Assembly (NCBI GenBank): GCA_029204225.1
Contig: CM055107.1
Span: 51,167,227-51,231,226, forward strand
DNA from: Diphasiastrum complanatum
Lineage: Eukaryota; Streptophyta; Lycopodiopsida; Lycopodiales; Lycopodiaceae
Length of the DNA stretch: 64,000 nt
Direction of reading: 5' to 3'
Shown here: one piece after another, positions 37,601 through 50,000 of the stretch
Position numbering within the stretch: the stretch's first letter is position 1
Layout of the letters: each line of letters begins with the position of its first letter
The notes under the pieces: model-generated
What the model was told of the DNA's origin: nothing
Database searches by the model: none
Seen by the model: only the letters and a program-made list of their open reading frames with translations
Position numbers and translations under genes: made by a program

Positions 37601-40600
37601 TCTAAATGTTCTTTTGTTGTTTCTGAGATCGAGTTTCTTGGTTTTCTTATTTGTAATGGTCACATTCGTCTGGACCCTCATAAGGTTCAGGCCATCCAGG
37701 ATTGGCCTATACCTACTGATATTCATCATGTTCGTATGTTTCTTGGGTTAGCCACTCACCTTCGTCGTCCAGTTCCTCATTTTGCCACTATCGCAGCTCC
37801 TCTTCATGCACTTTTGAAGAATTCTAGTACTTTTCTTTGGACTCCTCATTGTCAGACAGCGTTTGATACTCTTCATCGTGCTGTTGTTGATGCTGCCGTT
37901 ATGTGTTTACCATAGTTTGATCAGAAGTTTCTTGTTGAGACTGATGCTAGTAATGTTGGTTTGGGTGCTTTACTTCGCCAGTCACAATGTATTATTGCTT
38001 ATGAGTCGCGTCATCTTCGCTCTTATGAGCAACATTATTCTGTGCATGAGAAAGAGCTTCTTGCTATTATCTATGCTCTTAGGAAGTGGCGTCATTATCT
38101 GTATCGAGTCCCATTTGACATTATTACTGATCACCAGTCTTTACGTTATCTGTTTTCTCAACGTGACCTTAGTGATCGTCAATTTCGTTGGTTGCAGTTT
38201 TTACAGTCTTTTAATTTTTCCATATTGTATCGTCCTGGTCGTGCTAACACTGCTGTTGATGCATTATCTCGTCTTCCAGCTTTGTTAAATACACTCATTT
38301 CTACAATTCCTCCATGGTTTGATGCCCTACCTGCAGCATACCTTACATGTTCTGATTTTCGTGATGTTTATAGTTCTGCCCCACTTGTTTCGTCCAGTCC
38401 TCATCAGGTTTACTCCATTATTGACAATCGTCTTTATCATTATGATTCTCTTTGTATCCCTAGTTCTTTGGGTATCTGTTCCCAGTTGTTGTCGGATGCT
38501 CATTCCTCTCCTGTTGGGGGTCACTTTGGTTTTCAGAAGTCTTATGCTCGTCTCAAAGACCATTTCTATTGGCCCTCTCTTCGATCTGAGCTTGCTGTAC
38601 TTATTCGTACCTGCCCTCTTTTTGTCTTCGTAATAAGTACTCCCGTGCTAAATCTGCTGGTTTGCTCCAGAGTTGGCCTATTCCTCATCGCCAGTGGACT
38701 GATATATCTATGGACTTTATCCTTGGCCTTCCCCATACCCAACGTGGTCACGATTCATGTATGGTGGTAGTTGACAGGTTCTCGAAACAGGCACATTTTA
38801 TCCCAGTTCGCAGTACTATCACAGCAGAGCAGTGTGCACGTTTGTTCCTATCAGAGATTTTCCGCCTGCATGAATTTCCTCGTACTATCGGGATAGTAAG
38901 TTTACATCTATATTCTGGATAGAGCATAGGCGTATTTTGGATGTTCAGCTTTTTATAGGTTCTGCTTATCATTCTACTTCTGATGGGCAGTCTGAGGTCC
39001 TTAACAGGATCCTTGAGGATTATTTACGCCATTTTGTTACTCCTTCAGGGAAAGATTGGGATCAGCATTTATGTTTAGCAGAGTATAGCTATAATAGCTC
39101 TGTTAGTACCAGCACAGGTGTCTCACCATTTTTATTATCTCATGGCTATGCACCTCTTTTAACTGGCATTCCTCTTCCTCCTGAGGATACACCTGTTACA
39201 CTTGCATCTTTTCTATAAGGTGCTCGAGAGCTTATTACCCGGGCCAGTTCTCATTTACAGCATGTTCAGCAGCGTTATCAGACCTCAGTTGACCGTCAAC
39301 GCCGCCATGTTGAGTTTCAGCTTGGAGATATGGTTTATCTACGCTTATGGTTTGCACGTCATCATTTTGTCCAAGGCCATGCTTCTACTGAGAAGCTTGC
39401 ACCACGTTATTATGGGCCTTATCGCATTGTGGAGGTTCTTAGTCCAGTTACATATCGCTTACAGCTTCCTGCTTCCACACGCGCCTGTGATGTATTCCAT
39501 GTCATTTTATTACGTGCTGCTATTGAGGATGACGCTCCTTGTGATGCTGAGTTTCCTACTGCTCCAGAGTTATTTCCATTTTTACCTGCTGCTATATTAC
39601 AGGTCCGTCTATACCATAGTCGACGCCGCCGGCAGATCCAGTTTTTGGTCCAGTGGGATGGTTGTCCTATTGAGGAGGCCACATGGGAGCCTATTGATGT
39701 CTTTTATCATACACCATTACTTGCGGATTAGGCTCGTGCTCTTGCTGCACTTGTTGATTCCTCTACATCAGATGTTCCTCTAGCGGTTGATGCCCCAGGG
39801 CTTGCTGCTACTTGATCCGGTTATCTTTTCGGCAGTTGGGTCTTTTTTTTGTGTCGGGGAGAGTTATGGACTCGGCTCATTACATTCGCCGCGTCCATTT
39901 ACATTTACAGTTACTTTACTTTAGGCATAAGCAGGCCTTGGGCCCTTTTTTATTCATTAGTGACATTCAGACTATATGGTTGGCCTTTGGCCTTATTATT
40001 CATTATTGGGCCATTTGGACATATTACTACAGAGTGGGGGCCTTCTTGGAGGGCGCACTATTATCCCTCCCAGTTCGGCCCTAGCCACTGGAAGCTTCCT
40101 TTTAGGGCTTCCTCTTGGCTATAAGTAGGGAAACTGTGTCATTTGTCATTCACCTGATGATATTGATCTCTCTCTTTAGCCTCCTTAATCTCTCTCTTTC
40201 CTGCTTTCTAGGGTTAATTCTTGCTTATGTGCTGCTTTCATAGCTTAAGTCTTGCTTATATGATGCATTCATAGCTTAGCTCTACATCAGCTGTGGCTCT
40301 ATTCGTAACTATCCCCATGGCCCAAGCACTTACGACATAGACCGCATAACCCCTGGTATGACCACGAATGTAACCAACTTCATCTGAACTTGATTTGCGC
40401 ACGCTGCCACCTTCCTCATCTTGCAAAGGACTTATCTCGTGTATATCGTAGAACCACCCGCAGAAAGAAAATTGCATATGAAATTTGCCAGGGGAAGAAG
40501 ATGATGGACCTTCTCTTTAGCTCCTCATCGCATTCTTTCTGGCAAAAATTCCTCTCACGAGCACCTCCACGCCGGATCACAGACCTTAGCACATGGGTGA

Positions 40601-43600
40601 TCTATGCCACATCGTTGTACACTGTACCTGATACTCCTCCACTTCCCACACACCCATACACATGTACCTCTAATATATTCTCTCCGGACATAGTAGAAGA
40701 GGCCATCGACCGGTTAAACCGACATAAGGCCAAAGACATTGATGAGCTAGAGGCTGAACTCTTGAAGCAGGCCGTTGACATCCTCTCACCCTTTCTCTCT
40801 TTCCTATTTAACAACGCTATTACATCTGGTTTCCCCTCCCCTTGGTCCACAAACCTTATTTATCCTATCCATAAAGGCGGTGATCCCATGAAAGACGACA
40901 ACTATCGTACCATCATGATCAGCCACCTCATTGCCAAGGTCTATGGTTCTATTCTTCAGTCAGAGATCAGTACAGAGATGGATACTAGAGCACTGCATGC
41001 CATTGGCCAAGCTGGTTTCAGACCAGGATATACTACATCCGATCATGTTTTCACCTTGAGAGCCATCATTGAGGAGGCTAAGGCCAGGAGAGAGCGTGTT
41101 TACTGCTGCTTTGTGGATTTTCGCAAAGCCTTTGACTCGGTGCCTAGGCATTTACTGATACGGAGGCTTCGGGATCGTGGCTTCCAAGAGGATATCATAC
41201 AGGCAGTTGTGGCATTGTACAGACGAGTTATTGGCCGGATTCGAGTATCAGGAGTTATATCACCAGAGATAGAGAGCACCATTGCGGTTAAGCAGGGATG
41301 TCCTCTCTCACCTACACTCTTTGGTTTATATATAGATGAGCTTGAGCAGGTTATACGGGCAGAGGGAGGTGAGGGTTGCACATTGGGTGACCTCATTATC
41401 GCTATCTTATTATATGCTGATGATGTGGTTTTGCTTTCGAAGACGAGGGAAGGCCTGCAACGGCATCTGGATGCGCTTACTCCTTTTGTATTCAATGGGG
41501 ATTGTCAATGAATGTGGCCAAAACCAAACTTATGGTGTTTAACACCTCTAGATCCTTCATGATGCGACAGGAGCTTCTGTGGGAGGAACATCCACTTGAG
41601 GTAGTCAACTCTTACACATACCTAGGCGTGGTATTCTCTGGTCCCACCTTCAGCATGCAACAAGCGGCATTTTCCCGGTTACGGAAGGGCTATGCATCAT
41701 TGGTTTGGAGAGATTATGTTTCAACTCACACATTAGAGGTGCGACTAGTAAGTGTCGACTTTTTGATACTATGGTAGTTCCTTCAGCTCTTTATGCATCA
41801 GAGACATGGAGTACGGGCCTGACGGCTACCGAGTGGGCACGCATTTCACGACTTCAGATTCATATGCTATCTCCGATGATACGAGCTAAGTCTTCTACAC
41901 CACATCATATTATATTGGTAGAGTTCGCCGTCCCCCCTATTCAGCTAGAGGCACTGTTCCATATTGTCACATTCATACAGCGCCTGGAGGATCTTCAGGG
42001 TAGAGATACACACTATGCTGCAGTGGCTTTGGCATCATCACAGCACCTACATTCTGTGAGACACTCCTTTTCATGGTATTCCCAGGCTTGTCGTCTCCTC
42101 TCCACGTGGAGTATTCACATTACGGATCTACCGGCAGGTATGCATCAGTATATTCGAGGACACTTGTATAGAGCATATCTTCAGAGCACTTGGCAGGTTC
42201 CATCTGGGGTGAAGACGGAGTTTTATCGGACACATTTTCACTCTCAGGATCACGCTGGATATCCCACTGTTCCCGGATATCTAGTGGATAGTATCTCACA
42301 CAAATTGCGGATAGTGATGGATCAGTTTCGGGTTTCCTCTCACCAGCTAGCCATTGAGACTGGCAGATACAGTGGCATCCCGAGAGATGTTCGGATTTGT
42401 AGTATGTGTGATACACACGACGTAGAGGATGAGTTTCATTTTCTCTTCAAGTGCCCAGCCTACTATGAGATCCGAGGGAGATACTACTGCTTGTTTCAAG
42501 ATCATCCACTCACACTTTCTACCTTGATATCGTATGAGGACCCCATATGTGTTGCGCTGATGATCCGAGAGATGGCGGACCTGCGTACGGCGAGACTAGA
42601 CGCTGACACCTCCCCCTTGATACAGCTGAGCATACAGGAGTGTTTATCACGTCGGAGGCAAAGGCAGGAGAGTACTGATTCTGATGGAGAGGCTGAGATC
42701 CCGGATGCCTCCATGCATAGACGGCAGAGACAGTGTCGGCGACTAGAGGGACAGACAGCCCACAGGCCACGATCTACAACTTCACGGCAGCAGAGACGCC
42801 ACCGACCATCCACTCAGAGACGAAGAGACACAGTTCGTTCAGCGACAATGTCTCAACATACCTTACATCACTATTTCATAGGCGGAGAGACATTTATATG
42901 ATGATAAGACTCTCCTTGTCTATCATCATTATTTCCTGTTTACGTGTAGTCTTGTGTCTTTGTTCTTTTAGGTGGTAGAGCTTTCATGCTCCCACCGTGC
43001 ATACTTGACATGTACCTTTTTCAGTCCTATGTACCTTAGGGTATTTCATGGACATTAATAAAGATCTTTCTTTCTTTCTTTCTCTCTCTCTCTCTCGCGA
43101 TGGTGATGGCTGCTGCCCTGGCCTAGCTCGCCCTACCCTGGTCGCACTCACCTCCCCTCTGACCTCCATCGCACTCAGTGGGTCTCCATGGCCAGAAAAA
43201 AGGGGAGCCCTCGCTCCCCTCCCTCTCCTTCGCTACCCCCTCCCTCTCCTTTGCAGCCTGTCGCTGGCCCTTCACACACCCCCTCGCTGCCTACTCCCTC
43301 TCCCACCACCTCTCCCACCCCCTCGTTGGCCCTTCCCACCCCCTCGCTGCCTGCTCAGCCTACTTCCGCCCCTCCCACCCCCTCGCTGGCCCTTCCCACC
43401 CCCTCGCTGTCTGCTCAGCCTACTTCCGCCCCTCCCACCCCCTCGCTGGCCCTTCCCAACCCCTCGCTGCCTGCTCACAGCCCTCCCCCCTCTTCCTTGG
43501 CCCTCTCCTTTCTCCATGGTTCTCCTGCCCCCTCCCATTATCCTCTCTCATTCCCTAAAGAAGCCTACTCTCCTACGAAAGCATTTGAACAGTACCTTCT

Positions 43601-44495
43601 CTCTTGCATGGAACAGATTACACTGGAATCTAGCTACCTAAGGATGGAAATGGGTCAATTGAAAACCACAATACAAGCTATGGCAATCAAGAAGCAAACT
43701 ATGATGGCCCGGATCATATCTTTGGAAGAGACCTTGAGCAGAAAAGAAGAACCAGCCAGCACCACAAAGATCCAAGAATTGGAGGAACGGATTGAGCAAC
43801 ATAAGGCGGAAACCAAAACATGGGCCTCTCTATTCAAAGAAGACGGTAAAGAAGGTACACACACTTTCAATAGCGTCATCTCAGCCACCCTATCCGAAGA
43901 AGAAATGCGGAAGTATAAATCTCTGAATGTGCGGGTGCGAGGAATTGAAGATACTAAGGTTCCAATTACCGAAGCATCCAGTTTCCTCACGGATACACTT
44001 TCCCACCATCACAACGGAATGGAAAAAGCGTGGAGAACTAAAAGAGATCCAACTACACTCATCATACGGTTCACGGGAATAGAGGAGCGGCAAGCTGTCC
44101 TTAGGCTACGAGCTAGGCTGAGAGGTACCCTTGTCTTCATGGACGATGATCTCACACCTATGCAAGTTGCCAAAAGGAGGAAGGTTTTCAACGAAGCCAA
44201 AGCACTGGGAAAAAGGGTGATCTATCGGGATGGTAAGGCCTAATACATTGACCCCCAAAAATCTGAGGCATAGGGATTTGGGCCCCCCGGACTTAGGAGC
44301 GGTTCGGGGGCCCTCACAAAAGCATTGCGGTTAAGTTTATGGAACTGCAATGGTATCCATTCTTCGACTACAGCAGGAGACTTTAGAGATTTTTGTACTA
44401 CAAGGGATATCCTTATACTTACTGAGACATGTACCTTTTCTTAGTCCTATGTACCTTAGGGTATTCAAGGACAATAAAATCTTTCTTTCATTCTT

Positions 44496-44579
<84 letters not shown>

Positions 44580-46987
44580 GAGATGGCACCCGATCTGTAG
44601 AAGGGCGTTCATCCCTCTACCGCTGTCTATGGCCCAAAAAGGGAAGGGGAGCCCACGCTCCCCCCCCCCCCCCCCCACGCACTTCTGCCTGTGTCCACGC
44701 TCCCTCATCGTTGGCTTAACCTTCTCCTCCACCGCTGGTCCCGCCTTCACCATCATCGCTGGCCCCTCCCTCCACATCGCTGACCATCTCTTCTACCAAT
44801 GTTATGGATTCACACAACTCCCCATCACTGGTCAAGAGTTCACCATCACCGTTGGTCCCTCCCTCCACATCGTTGAATGCAGACCCGCTATCCACCAACG
44901 ATTCATCCACCAGCGATGTATCCTCCCCTCTGTCCATCAGCGCTACAGATTCCCTCATTGAAAAAATTCCTTTCTTGCTGTCCACCAGTGCTCCAGCACC
45001 CATCATCGCTGCCACTTCCTTCACCGATGGTGCTCCGAGCCATAATGATGGTACTTCTGATACACATTCGGTCTTACATAGGGTGAAGATTGAGTCAGCA
45101 TTGCCTACCAATCTAGTCCACACTCCCTGCCCTACACTTGCTCACCCATCTTTCGTGATACCCGAGATCTATACACCTGCCAAGTCATTTGAACAGTATA
45201 TTCTCTCTTACATCAAGCAGATCAAACACGAATCCACCTCTCTACGAAAGGAAATGGGACAGCTTCAAGTGATCATTCAATCTATGTCCGCTGAGCGGGA
45301 AACCATGTTAACACGGATTACTTCTTTGGAGGCAGCAATAAGTAATCAAGGAAAACCTACCAAGATTCAAGAATTGGAAGAGAAGATAGAGCAACATAAG
45401 GCTTAGACGAAAATGTGGGCCTCTCTTTTCAAGGAAGATGTTAAGGAAGGTACACCCTCCTTCAACCGAGTCATTTCAGCCACCATATCCGAAGAGCAAA
45501 TGCACGAGTACAAAACCCTAAATATAAGGGTCCGCGGAGTTGAAGACACCAATGATCCAAAGACTGAAGCAACCAGCTTTCTTTCCAGCACACTCTCCCA
45601 CCACTCCGAAGGGTTGGATAGAACTTGGAGAACGAAGAGAGACCCTTCTACACTCATTGTTCGCTTCACGAATTTGGAAGAGAGAGCAACCCTCAAACTG
45701 TGGGCCAATCTTAGAGGTAAACTTATATTTATGGATGATGATCTCACTCTCATGCAGGTTGCGGATCGGAAAAAGGCATTCAGTGAGGCAAAAGTGTTGG
45801 GGAAGAAGGTAATTTATCGGGATGGCAAAGTTCGATACATTGATCCTCCGAATCCTGACAAATAGGGAGCATGGCCCTCCGGACTAGGTAGCGGTTCGGG
45901 GGCTCTTTCTAGAGCATTGCGGTTGAGGTTATGGAACTTCAATGGCATTCATTCTTCAGCTACCGCTGGAGATTTTAGAGATTTTTGCACTGAGGGTGAT
46001 ATCTTACTACTCACTGAGACACATGAGAGTCCAGAGAGAGGTCTACCGGCTGTTGCGGGTTTTTGCTGGTTCTCTGCACATCGGAGGGCGACGAGAGCAT
46101 TGACACATCGGGGCTCTGGTGGGGTGGCCTGCTTAGTCCGCGACTTCATTCGGCCCTGGGTCGAGTTGGTGCTTACTGATGAGCGAGCTCGCTAGCCATA
46201 GTAGTAGTTAACAAGCATCAAAGCGAATTTTTCTTGGAGAGCGTCATTGTTGAAGGATTGAAAAGTGGCAGTTTTCTGTGTAAGAATACATGGGCTAAGA
46301 GGCATAAAGAAAAATGGATGTAAGAACCCTTTTCTGAATTTGATTTTAGCGATGAGCCTTATAGCTGAACTGAAAGCTTGACAAGTATAGAGAAAACAAT
46401 CAGCTTGCTAGCTTATTACTCATTGAATTATTAACTTGAATTTCTAATGTTGACCTTGAAGTACGATGATGGAAATCTATTCGGGTGAACCGGACTCTAA
46501 TGGGACTAAACTGAGACCTTTTTCTGGCCGTTTGCTATTTTCCACCAGACACATCAGTTTTAACATCAGATGAGGAGTCACCTTACTTGGATATCTCTTC
46601 AGACGTTATCAAATACGAGGAGCGGGGTTATATTCTCCTAGCTGGCGACTTTAATGCCAGGACTGGATCCAGGCAGACAGAGTTTCATAGAGCAGAGGAT
46701 GATCCACAGCGGATACATGCTTTAGACTAGGATGATCTTGGCCTCCGGCGACGATCAGCAGATGCAGAGGATCCAGTTACCGCATATGGAGAGCTGATGC
46801 TTCATTTGAGCGAGGCTCACAGATTGGCCATTTATAATGGTTTACTACAGTGGCCTGATTCAGGTGACTTTACCTGTTTTCCGCACAGCGGAGGGAGTAG
46901 TGTTGTAGACTATTTCATGGGATTGTCGTCTCTCCTCCCCTACATTTCATCTTTCTTGGTTCACCGTACCACCCCGTTTGACCACTC

Positions 46988-47085
<98 letters not shown>

Positions 47086-50000
47086 TGGCCTTCTTCACAC
47101 CCCCTGTGCTAGTACATTCACCCCTAGTGAAAAGACCGTTTACCGCTATAACCCTCAAAAAACCCCTATGTACAGGGAAACCTTATCTAATCTCTTGACT
47201 CATTTTCCCTATGCAGCTACTTTGGCGGACCAGTCTCTTTTTCTTGTCCGGAGCATGCATACCGCTGCATCCCTTGCTTTTCCATCCCCACGGCCCAAGC
47301 ACTTACGACATAGTAGACCGCACAACCCCTGGTATGACCACAAATGTAACCAACTTCATCTGAACTTGATTTATGCACGCTGCCACCTCCCTCATCTTGC
47401 AAAGGACTTATCTCGTGTATATCGTAGAACCACCTGTAGAAAGAAAATTGCATACATTATTTGCCACGGGAAGAAGATGATGGACCTTCTCTTTAGCTCC
47501 TCGTCACGCTCTTTTTGGGAAAAATTCCTCTCACGAGCACCTCCACCCCGGATCACAGATCTTAGCACATGGGTGACCTATGCCACATCGTTGTACACTG
47601 TACCTGATACTCCTCCACTTCCCACACACCCGTACACATGTACTTCTAATAGATTCTTCTCGAACATAGTAGAAGAGGCCATCGACCGGTTAAACCTACA
47701 TAAGGCCAAAGACATTGATGACCTAGAGACTGAAATTTTGAAGCAGGCCGCTGACATCCTCTCTTTCCTATTTAACCGGGCTATTACATCTGGTTTCCCC
47801 TCCCCTTGGTCCACAAACCTTATTTATCCTATCCATAAAGGCGATGATCCCATGAAAGCCAACAACTATCGTACCATCATGATCAGCCACCTCTTTGCCA
47901 AGGTTTATGGTTCTATTCTTCAGTCAGAGATCAGTACAGAGATGGATACTAGAGCACTGCATGCCATTGGCAAGCTGGTTTCAGACCAGGATATACTACA
48001 TCCGATCATATTTTCACCCTCAGAGCCATCATTGAGGCGGCTAAGGCCAGGAGAGAGCGTGTTTACTGCTGCTTTGTGGATTTTCGCAAAGCATTTGACT
48101 CGGTGCCTAGACATTTACTGATACAGAGGCTTCGGGATCGTGGCTTCCAGGAGGATATCATACAGGCAGTTGTGGCATTGTACAGCCGAGTTATTGGCCG
48201 GATTCGAGTATCAGGAGTTATATCACCAGAGATAGAGAGCACCATTGCGGTTAAGCAGGGATGTCCTCTCTCACCTACACTCTTTGGTTTATATATAGAT
48301 GAGCTTGAGCAGGTTATACGGGCAGAGAGAGGTGAGGGTTGCACATTGGGTGACCTCATTATCGCTATCTTATTATATGTTGATGATGTGGGTTTGCTTT
48401 CGAAGACGAAGGAAGGCCTACAACGGCATCTGGATGCGCTTCACTCCTTTTGTATTCAGTGGGGATTGTAAGTGAATGTGTCCAAAACCAAAGTTATGGT
48501 GTTTAACACCTCCAGATCCTTCATGATGCGACAGGAGCTTCTATGGGAGGAACATCCACTTGAGGTAGTTGACTCTTACAAATACCTGGGCGTGGTATTC
48601 TCTAGTCCCACTTTCAGCATGTGACAGGCGGCATTTTCCCGGTTACGGAAGGGCTATGCATCATTGGTAGATTTGGAGAGACTATGTTTCAGCTCACACA
48701 TTAGAGATGCGACTAGTAAGTGCCGACTCTTTGACACTATGGTAGTTCCCTCAGCTCTATACGCATCAGAGACATGGAGTACTGGTCTGACGGCTACCGA
48801 GATGGCATGCATTTCACGACTTCAGATTCATATGCTATCTCGGATGATACGGGCTAAGTCCTCTACACCACATCATCTTATATTGGCAGAGTTTGTCGTC
48901 CCCCCTATTCAGCTAGAGGCACTGTTCCATATTGTCACATTCATACAGCGCCTGGAGGATCTTCAGGGTAGAGACACACACTATGCTGCAGCGGCTTTGG
49001 CATCATCCCAGCACCTACATTCTGTGGGACACTCCTTTTCGTGGTATTCCCAGGTCTGTCGTCTCCTCTCCACACCAACAGCGTTGCTGCCTAAATCCGC
49101 TGCAGCAACAACGTTGGCTGCCACGCAGGCAGAGCTGCTGCCTAAGAAAGATCTGCTGGTGGCTGCTATACCTGCATCCCATGTTGATGTGGGCAATGCT
49201 CCTGCCTACCCTGCAAATGCTCCTGCCTCTTCTGATCCATCTATTGGTCCTCCTCAGTCTGTCATCCCGTTCCGCTGTCTTCATCCACATTCGCTGCCGG
49301 CTCCTCTGCTTTTCAAGAGCCACAACCTACAACAAGCATTCCATACACCACTTCTAAATCGAAAGAACTTTTCACTTCTTGGCAGATTGATCAGTTTAAA
49401 GCTGATTTCCAAACCTTGAAGGAAGAAATCTCACAGCTGAAAGATATAGTCTCATCTTTGGTCACTGAAAAGAGCCTGTTGCAGTCCAAGATTGCATCAC
49501 TAGAGCACCTAGTCGGAACCAAACAGGTTGCAGCTTCTGAGTCTACTACCACGATGATACGAGACTTGGAAGATAGGAATCCAAAAACAAAAAGAAGAGA
49601 CACTTTCTTGGGCTTCAGTATTGAAGAAAGGTGCCAAACCCAGCACTCCCATATCTTCAGTTATTTCAGTCACCATCTCGGAAGAAAAAGCCAGAGAGCA
49701 AAATGCTCACGACATTAGAGTGCAAGGGATACCAGACACATAGGATGCCATGGCGGAAGCTAACCAATTCCTTGCTACCACATTAGGTCATGGGACACAT
49801 GGACTAGATGCAGCATAGAGGACCACCAGGGATGCATCCACTTTGATCATCCGTTTTACTTCTCTGGAGAGTCGCAGAGAGGCTTTGCGTTGCAGAGCCA
49901 AGCTACGCGGCACCACTATCTATATGGATGATGACGTCTTATACATTAGATAAAGGATGTGCAACTCACAATCTATATCTATTTTTTATAGTTTAGTTAG

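Larger units (their letters stand above)
36223..40310 (+). mobile_element. Gypsy element H, 5' truncated
   Basis: From a gag/protease border region through pol and chromodomain to a 3' LTR with AGTTA..TAACT ends. The 5' LTR and most of gag are missing together with about 0.6 kb of LINE ORF2, as if one deletion removed both. The LINE resumes directly behind the LTR (ATCCCCATGGCCCAAGCAC). Confidence 0.8.
34602..43065 (+). mobile_element. LINE I, full-length at both ends, split by Gypsy H
   Basis: 5' end directly behind a CT tract, ORF1 34650-35765, ORF2 endonuclease 35796-36222, then element H with loss of part of ORF2, ORF2 RT to C-terminus 40311-42901, 3' UTR to 43065 with hairpin GTACCTTAGGGTAT (43031-43044) and ATTAATAAAG, and a TTTC/CT tail. 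Frameshifts near 36050 and 41500. Confidence 0.85.
45893..48471 (+). pseudogene. LINE K ORF2, endonuclease to RT palm
   Basis: Endonuclease start [20 protein letters not shown] (Asn of NCNG kept as NFNG), then an insertion, then [20 protein letters not shown] (46625-46685), [20 protein letters not shown] and DHSYLSLS leading into the CT tract. [69 protein letters not shown]. The palm is [13 protein letters not shown], Val for Ala in YADD. Several frameshifts (near 47970 and 48470). Confidence 0.78.
44576..49073 (+). mobile_element. LINE K, nearly full-length, interrupted
   Basis: 5' UTR, ORF1 44629-45865, ORF2 from 45893. A 282 bp unrelated segment (46196-46477) sits in the endonuclease, and a 92 bp CT tract (46992-47083) lies in the frame between endonuclease and RT. 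RT and C-terminal region follow to about 49073, where LINE L sequence begins, so zinc motif and 3' UTR are missing. Confidence 0.8.

Noticed and set aside
43272-43538. Gly/Arg-rich minus-strand frame with repeats
   Set aside because: It is the antisense of the Pro/Ser repeat region of LINE J ORF1.
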